A stretch of DNA of 64,000 nt from Streptomyces monomycini. GTDB lineage: Bacteria; Actinomycetota; Actinomycetes; Streptomycetales; Streptomycetaceae. Location: positions 1 to 64,000 of the forward strand of contig NZ_JAFIQY010000017.1 of NCBI RefSeq assembly GCF_022271435.1. The letters run 5' to 3'. Made by a program: the position numbers and the translations under genes. The notes below the pieces were generated by a model, which saw only the letters and a list, made by a program, of their open reading frames with translations, had not been told where the DNA came from and did no database searches. This document shows positions 59,704 through 64,000 of the stretch, piece by piece; the stretch's first letter is position 1, and the number at the start of each line of letters is the position of its first letter.

Positions 59704-61491
59704 GTGGCGTCGGACGCACAGCGGGGCCAGCGCGGAACCAACGGCACGAACGGGAAGAACGGCGTGAACGGCGTCAAAGGCGCACACGGCGCCAGCAATG
59801 GTACGAACGGCGGAAGCGAGCAGCCCGAGGACCGCAAGCTCCAGTCGGACGAGGCGCGCAGCGCCTTCACCCCGCCGCCCGGCATGCCGTACCCGCAGGT
59901 CCCGGAGGAGGAGCACCCCACCTCCGAGTTCGCCCTCCCCGACGGTCTGAAGACGGAGGCGCCGGCCGAGCCGGAAGGCTCCGCCTTCACCCCGCCCGCC
60001 GGCACCAGCAGCACCACCGGTCAGCACCAGCTGCCCGACCGGACGCCGGCGGGCTGGCCCGCCTTCACGCCGCCGCACGGCATCCCCGTGATCAGCCTGA
60101 CCAAGCAGACGCCCTGGCAGGACCGGATGCGCACGATGCTGCGGATGCCGGTCGGCGAGCGGCCGGTCCCCGAGCGGGTGGAGCGCGCCGAGGAGAGCGG
60201 TCCCGCGGTGCCGCGCGTCCTGGACCTGACCCTGCGGATCGGCGAGATCCTGCTGGCCGGCGGCGAGGGCGCGGAGGACGTGGAAGCCGCGATGTTCGGC
60301 GTCGCACACGCGTACGGGCTGGAGCGCGTCGAGCCGACCGTCACCTTCACGCTGCTGTCGATCTCCTACCAGCCGTCGCTGGTCGACGACCCGGTGACGG
60401 CCAGCCGCACGGTACGGCGGCGCGGGGTGGACTACACGCGGCTCTCCGCGGTGTTCCGCCTCGTGGACGACATCACCTCCGACGGCATCACCCTGGAGGA
60501 GGCGTACCGCGGCCTGGCCGAGATCCGGCGGAACCGGCACCCCTTCCCGAGCTGGTCGCTGACCATCGCCTCCGGGCTGCTGTCCGGCGCGGCGAGCATG
60601 CTGGTCGGCGGCGGGGCGATCGTCTTCATCGCGGCCATGGTCGGCTCGATGCTGGGCGACCGGCTGGCCTGGCTGGCGTCCAGCCGCGGGCTGCCGGAGT
60701 TCTACCAGTTCGTGGTCGCCGCCATGCCGCCGGCCGCCATAGGGGTCGCCCTCAGCTTCTCGCACGTCGCCGTGCAGGCGTCCGCGGTGATCACCGGTGG
60801 GCTGTTCGCGCTGATCCCGGGGCGGGCGCTGGTGGCCGCCGTGCAGGACGGTCTGACGGGGTACTACATCACCGCGTCGGCCCGCTTGCTGGAGGTCGGC
60901 TACCTCATCGTCGGCATCGTCATCGGGGTGCTCGCCGCGCTCTACATCGGGCTCCAGCTCAATCCGGAGTACCTCTACCCGGCCGCCGGGTTCGCGTCGT
61001 TCAACGATCCGCCGGTCCAGATCGCGGCCGCGATGATGCTGGCGCTGGCCTTCTGCGTACTGCTCCAGCAGGAACGTCACACCGTGCTGCTCGCCACGCT
61101 CAACGGCGGTGTCGCGTGGGTCGTGTACGGGGCGCTCGCCAACGTCAGCGGCATGAACGCGGTGCCCGCCACGGCCATCGCGGCCGGTCTCGTCGGCCTC
61201 TTCGGGCAGCTCCTGAGCCGTTACCGGTACGCGTCCGCGCTGCCGTACGTGACCGCCGCGATCGGGCCGCTGCTGCCCGGTAGCGCCACGTACTTCGGGC
61301 TGCTCAACTTCGCCCAGGGCGACATCGGCCCCGGCGTCTCGTCCCTGATCAAGGCCGCCTCGCTGGCCCTGGCCATCGCGGTCGGCGTGAACCTCGGCGG
61401 CGAGGTGGCCCGCCTCTTCATGAAGGCCCCCGGCGTCACCCAGGAAGAGCCGGGCGAACGGCGCGCCGCGAAGCGGACGCGGGGCTTCTGA
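59704..61491 (+). CDS. ThrE-type threonine/serine exporter
   Basis: This 595-residue protein has a disordered N-terminal 150 residues with Asn/Gly-rich repeats (NGTNGKNGVNGVKG) and three copies of a AFTPPxG(M/T/I)P-like motif. The ThrE domain (DUF1212) follows, LRIGEILLAGGEGAEDVEAA, and then about ten membrane helices with the second half related to DUF3815. In Corynebacterium ThrE exports threonine and serine by proton motive force. GTG 59704 has GAGGAGCGAAGAG upstream. Confidence 0.92.
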   Translation: MASDAQRGQRGTNGTNGKNGVNGVKGAHGASNGTNGGSEQPEDRKLQSDEARSAFTPPPGMPYPQVPEEEHPTSEFALPDGLKTEAPAEPEGSAFTPPAGTSSTTGQHQLPDRTPAGWPAFTPPHGIPVISLTKQTPWQDRMRTMLRMPVGERPVPERVERAEESGPAVPRVLDLTLRIGEILLAGGEGAEDVEAAMFGVAHAYGLERVEPTVTFTLLSISYQPSLVDDPVTASRTVRRRGVDYTRLSAVFRLVDDITSDGITLEEAYRGLAEIRRNRHPFPSWSLTIASGLLSGAASMLVGGGAIVFIAAMVGSMLGDRLAWLASSRGLPEFYQFVVAAMPPAAIGVALSFSHVAVQASAVITGGLFALIPGRALVAAVQDGLTGYYITASARLLEVGYLIVGIVIGVLAALYIGLQLNPEYLYPAAGFASFNDPPVQIAAAMMLALAFCVLLQQERHTVLLATLNGGVAWVVYGALANVSGMNAVPATAIAAGLVGLFGQLLSRYRYASALPYVTAAIGPLLPGSATYFGLLNFAQGDIGPGVSSLIKAASLALAIAVGVNLGGEVARLFMKAPGVTQEEPGERRAAKRTRGF

Positions 61492-61739
61492 GGGGCCGCG
61501 GCGCCCGGGGAAGAGGGAACTGCCCGCCACGCCGGCAGCTCCGGCCGTCCGCGGAAAAAGCGCCGGACAGCCAACGCCGGGCACCCAACAAAGCAATTAA
61601 CTGACGCCGGTCGCGTACGGCCGCTCCACCGCTGAATGGCGTGCGCCGGCGCGGAAATTAACGCATAACTTTACGGCGGGACGCCGTGCTACTTTCGGCC
61701 CTCCTGATGACCGGCCCCCACGAGGCAGGGAATTTTTTC

Positions 61740-61762
61740 CGGCCGCGCGTGCGGCGCGGCCG
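61740..61762 (+). promoter_or_regulatory. GC-rich 5' leader hairpin before ABC gene
   Basis: CGGCCGCGC and GCGCGGCCG form a 9-bp stem with a 5-base loop, preceded by TTTTTT and followed 11 bases later by the GGGGGAG ribosome binding site of the ABC gene. The gap 61492-61784 has no gene; it includes AACTTT-N17-TACTTT (about 61671-61693), a possible promoter. The hairpin may affect translation. Confidence 0.4.
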
Positions 61763-61784
61763 TCGTCCGACCGGGGGAGCACTC

Positions 61785-63854
61785 ATGGCGAAACGTGCCG
61801 GGAACGCGGGGCCGGCCGGCGAGGCCGGACACCGTGCCGGAAAAGGCGCCGGTGCGGTGGCGAGCGTGTTCAAGCAGCACAGCGCCCTGCTGATGGCGGG
61901 CGTGCTCCTGGGGCTGCTGGGGGTGGCCGCCTCGCTCACCCAGCCCTGGGCCATCGGAGAACTGATCGCGGCGGCGGGTTCGGGTGACCCGCTCGGCCTG
62001 CCCATCGGCCGGCTCGTCGGCCTTTTCTGCGCGGGCGCGCTTTTCTCCTCGCTCCAGTCCTATGTGATCGGGCGGGCCGGGGAGAATATCGTCCACAGTG
62101 TCCGCCGGCTGGTGACGGAACGGCTGCTGCGGGCCGACCTCGCCGCATTCGGAAAACATCCGCAGGGCGACATCCTGACCCGCGCGGTCACCGACACCTC
62201 GCTGGTGAAGATCGCCCTTTCGCAGAGCCTTGCGCAGCTGATCACCAGTGGCGCCACCGTGACCGGCGGCGTCGTCCTGATGTTCGTCATCGACCCGTGG
62301 CTGATGCTCATCACCATGAGCTGCCTCGGGGCCGCCGCCGTCGTCTCCCTGGTGCTCGCCCGCAAGCTGCGCAAGGCGGCCCTGCAGAACCGCGACGACA
62401 CCGGAGAGTTCGGCAGCGACATCCAGCGCGTACTCTCCGCGCTGCCCACGGTCAAGGCGTCCCGCGCCGAGTCCCGCGAGACCGCCCGTATCGGCGGGCT
62501 GGCCGGGAAGGCGCGGCGCTCGGGCATCCGGGTCAACGCCTACAACGCCCTGCTGGTCCCGTCGATGAACGTCGGCACGCAGGGCGCGCTCGCCGTCGTC
62601 GTGGGCGTCGGCATGACGTGGGTGGCGCGCGGCGAGATGGACATGGCCGTCCTGACCACGTTCATCATGTACCTGTTCCAGCTGGTGTCGCCGCTGGTGA
62701 TGTTCTTCATGGCGGTGGGCCAGTTCGTGCAGGGCCGGGCCGCCATCCAGCGGGTCGACGAGCTGGTCGCGCTGCCCCAGGAGGGCGGCGGGACGGCGGC
62801 CGTCGGGGGAGCCAGTGGTACGGCGGGCGCGAGGCGCCCGGCGTCCGGCGCGTGGCCGGGGCAGGACCCGCCGGCGGTCGAGTTCCGCGACGTACGGTTC
62901 GCCTACCGGCGCGGCCGGCAGGAGGACCGGACGCAGGTGCTCCACGGCGTCTCCTTCAGCGTGCCGGCGCGTGGGCTGACGGCGGTGGTCGGGCCCTCGG
63001 GTGCGGGCAAGTCCACCCTGTTCCAGCTGATCGAACGTTTCTACCCGCCGGACGGCGGCCGCATCCTGCTCGGTGGTCAGCCGGTCGAAACGCTGCCGCT
63101 CGACACCGTCCGGGGCCTGGTCGGCTACGTCCAGCAGGACAGCGCGGCCATGCGCGGCACCGTGCGGGAGAACCTGACGTACGCCAATCCGCACGCCGGC
63201 GAGGACGCCGTCCGGGAGGCGGTGGAGATGGCCGGCCTCGGCTCCGTGGTCGCCGGCCTCCCGCAGGGCCTGGACACCGAACTCGGCGACCAGGGCAGCG
63301 GACTGTCCGGCGGTCAGCGCCAGCGGCTGTGCATCGCCCGCACGCTGCTGCAGAAGCCCGCGGTCATGTTGCTGGACGAAGCCACCTCCCACCTGGACTC
63401 GGACTCCGAACGCGACTTCCGCGACGTGCTGCGCCGGGTCTCCCGGCAGTGCGCGGTCGTCGCCATCGCCCACCGGATATCCACGGTGATCGACGCCGAG
63501 CAGATCGTGGTGCTGGAGGGGGGCAGCGTCCGGGCCACCGGCGCCCATCAGGAGCTGATGGAGCGCGACGGGCTCTACCGCAGGCTGGCGGGCTCGCAAC
63601 TGCACGCGGGGCCCGGCCTGGCCGGCGCGGCGGGCCTCGTCGGCACGGCGGGTCTCGTCGGCGCGGCGGCCGGTCCGGCGCGCGGGGAACCGGAGACGGC
63701 GGCGCACTTCATGACGGCCGGCGGGCCCCCGGCGGGCCGTCCCGGCGGACCTCCGGTGCCCCGGCCCGGTGAGCAGACGATGCGGCTCCAGCCCGTCCGG
63801 GGCGGCGAGCAGACGATGCGGCTGCGGCCCGTCAGCAGTGAGGAGCAGCGATGA
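61785..63854 (+). CDS. ABC transporter, fused permease and ATPase
   Basis: This 689-residue half-transporter of the exporter (ABCB-like) type has six membrane helices (about 35-330) and an ATPase domain (about 365-600) with Walker A GPSGAGKST, Q-loop VGYVQQDS, signature LSGGQRQR and Walker B VMLLDEATSHLD. It works as a dimer to export a lipid, peptide or drug. The last 80 residues are a Gly/Ala-rich tail ending in two GEQTMRLxPV repeats. GGGGGAG before ATG 61785 sets the start. It overlaps the FAD oxidoreductase gene by ATGA. Confidence 0.93.
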   Translation: MAKRAGNAGPAGEAGHRAGKGAGAVASVFKQHSALLMAGVLLGLLGVAASLTQPWAIGELIAAAGSGDPLGLPIGRLVGLFCAGALFSSLQSYVIGRAGENIVHSVRRLVTERLLRADLAAFGKHPQGDILTRAVTDTSLVKIALSQSLAQLITSGATVTGGVVLMFVIDPWLMLITMSCLGAAAVVSLVLARKLRKAALQNRDDTGEFGSDIQRVLSALPTVKASRAESRETARIGGLAGKARRSGIRVNAYNALLVPSMNVGTQGALAVVVGVGMTWVARGEMDMAVLTTFIMYLFQLVSPLVMFFMAVGQFVQGRAAIQRVDELVALPQEGGGTAAVGGASGTAGARRPASGAWPGQDPPAVEFRDVRFAYRRGRQEDRTQVLHGVSFSVPARGLTAVVGPSGAGKSTLFQLIERFYPPDGGRILLGGQPVETLPLDTVRGLVGYVQQDSAAMRGTVRENLTYANPHAGEDAVREAVEMAGLGSVVAGLPQGLDTELGDQGSGLSGGQRQRLCIARTLLQKPAVMLLDEATSHLDSDSERDFRDVLRRVSRQCAVVAIAHRISTVIDAEQIVVLEGGSVRATGAHQELMERDGLYRRLAGSQLHAGPGLAGAAGLVGTAGLVGAAAGPARGEPETAAHFMTAGGPPAGRPGGPPVPRPGEQTMRLQPVRGGEQTMRLRPVSSEEQR

Positions 63855-64000
63855 GCACCAAGAACAGCCCCGACGTCGCCATCGTGGGCACCGGCCCCAA
63901 CGGCCTCGCGGCCGGAGTGGTCCTGGCCCGCGCGGGCCTGCGCGTGGAGCTGTACGAGGCGGCCGAGTCGATCGGGGGAGGGCTGCGCACCGCCTCCCTC
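63851..64000 (+). CDS. NAD(P)/FAD-dependent oxidoreductase, cut by window edge
   Basis: The first 50 codons encode MSTKNSPDVAIVGTGPNGLA, a GxGxxG dinucleotide-binding start followed by the Glu-ending second strand (VELYEAAESIGGG). This is typical of phytoene desaturase/CrtI-like flavoproteins (NAD(P)/FAD oxidoreductases). It overlaps the ABC transporter stop (ATGA), so the two are translationally coupled. The rest lies beyond the window. Confidence 0.85.
   Translation, partial: MSTKNSPDVAIVGTGPNGLAAGVVLARAGLRVELYEAAESIGGGLRTASL

Overview
The window is high-GC actinobacterial chromosome, almost certainly from a Streptomyces or close relative. Pointers are the strong G/C bias at third codon positions, frequent GTG and TTG starts, a TopA with a lysine-rich tail, a thymidylate kinase fused to an MFS-like membrane domain, a DUF397 / HTH-DUF5753 / ATPase regulatory triad and a TipA-type MerR regulator. 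No CRISPR array, rRNA or complete mobile element was seen. One tRNA (Thr, CGT) is present.

Layout. 0-15 kb is a core block: a small lipoprotein, a SAM-dependent methyltransferase, small membrane and secreted proteins, topA, an orphan RelE-like small protein, an MFS-dTMP kinase fusion, DNA polymerase III delta prime, a lipoprotein peptidase and tRNA-Thr. Three genes here (methyltransferase, dTMP kinase, delta prime) share a TGTCA...N8...-10 promoter pattern resembling the RecA-NDp/PafBC DNA-damage promoter, placed so close to the start codon that the mRNAs would be leaderless or nearly so. 14.9-17.7 kb has lower GC and holds an excisionase-like HTH gene and the variable toxin/immunity end of the next locus. 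15.9-28.8 kb (minus strand) is a type VII (ESX) secretion locus: a membrane protein, EccD, a ParA/EspI-like ATPase, EccC, a DUF6177-like protein, two WXG100 proteins, a DUF6507-like protein, a toxin carrier split by a frameshift, and a candidate immunity gene. EccB and mycosin genes are not in the window.

28.9-42.9 kb holds scattered metabolic and regulatory genes (TetR, amidase with a GatC-like partner, MBL hydrolase, secreted phosphodiesterase, arylamine N-acetyltransferase, DeoR with a Rid protein, hydrolases, a family A DNA polymerase, nitrilase, Uma2) plus two decayed genes and several minisatellites. 42.9-45.5 kb is a zinc-starvation cluster: cysteine-free paralogues of L28, S14, L33, L31 and S18 with a COG0523 protein, arranged around a Zur-like operator. 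45.8-47.9 kb is the DUF397 / ATPase / HTH triad. From 48 kb on come an aldehyde dehydrogenase, DinB, VOC and PadR genes, Uma2, glutamate decarboxylase behind a truncated flavodoxin-like gene, an O-methyltransferase, LysE, tipA, YbjQ, DedA, ThrE and an ABC exporter that overlaps an FAD oxidoreductase cut by the right edge.

The most interesting system is the ESX-linked toxin module. The conserved carrier domain stops exactly at a TGATG junction, from which a second reading frame encoding the toxin part could be translated, and a putative immunity gene follows with a 4-base overlap.
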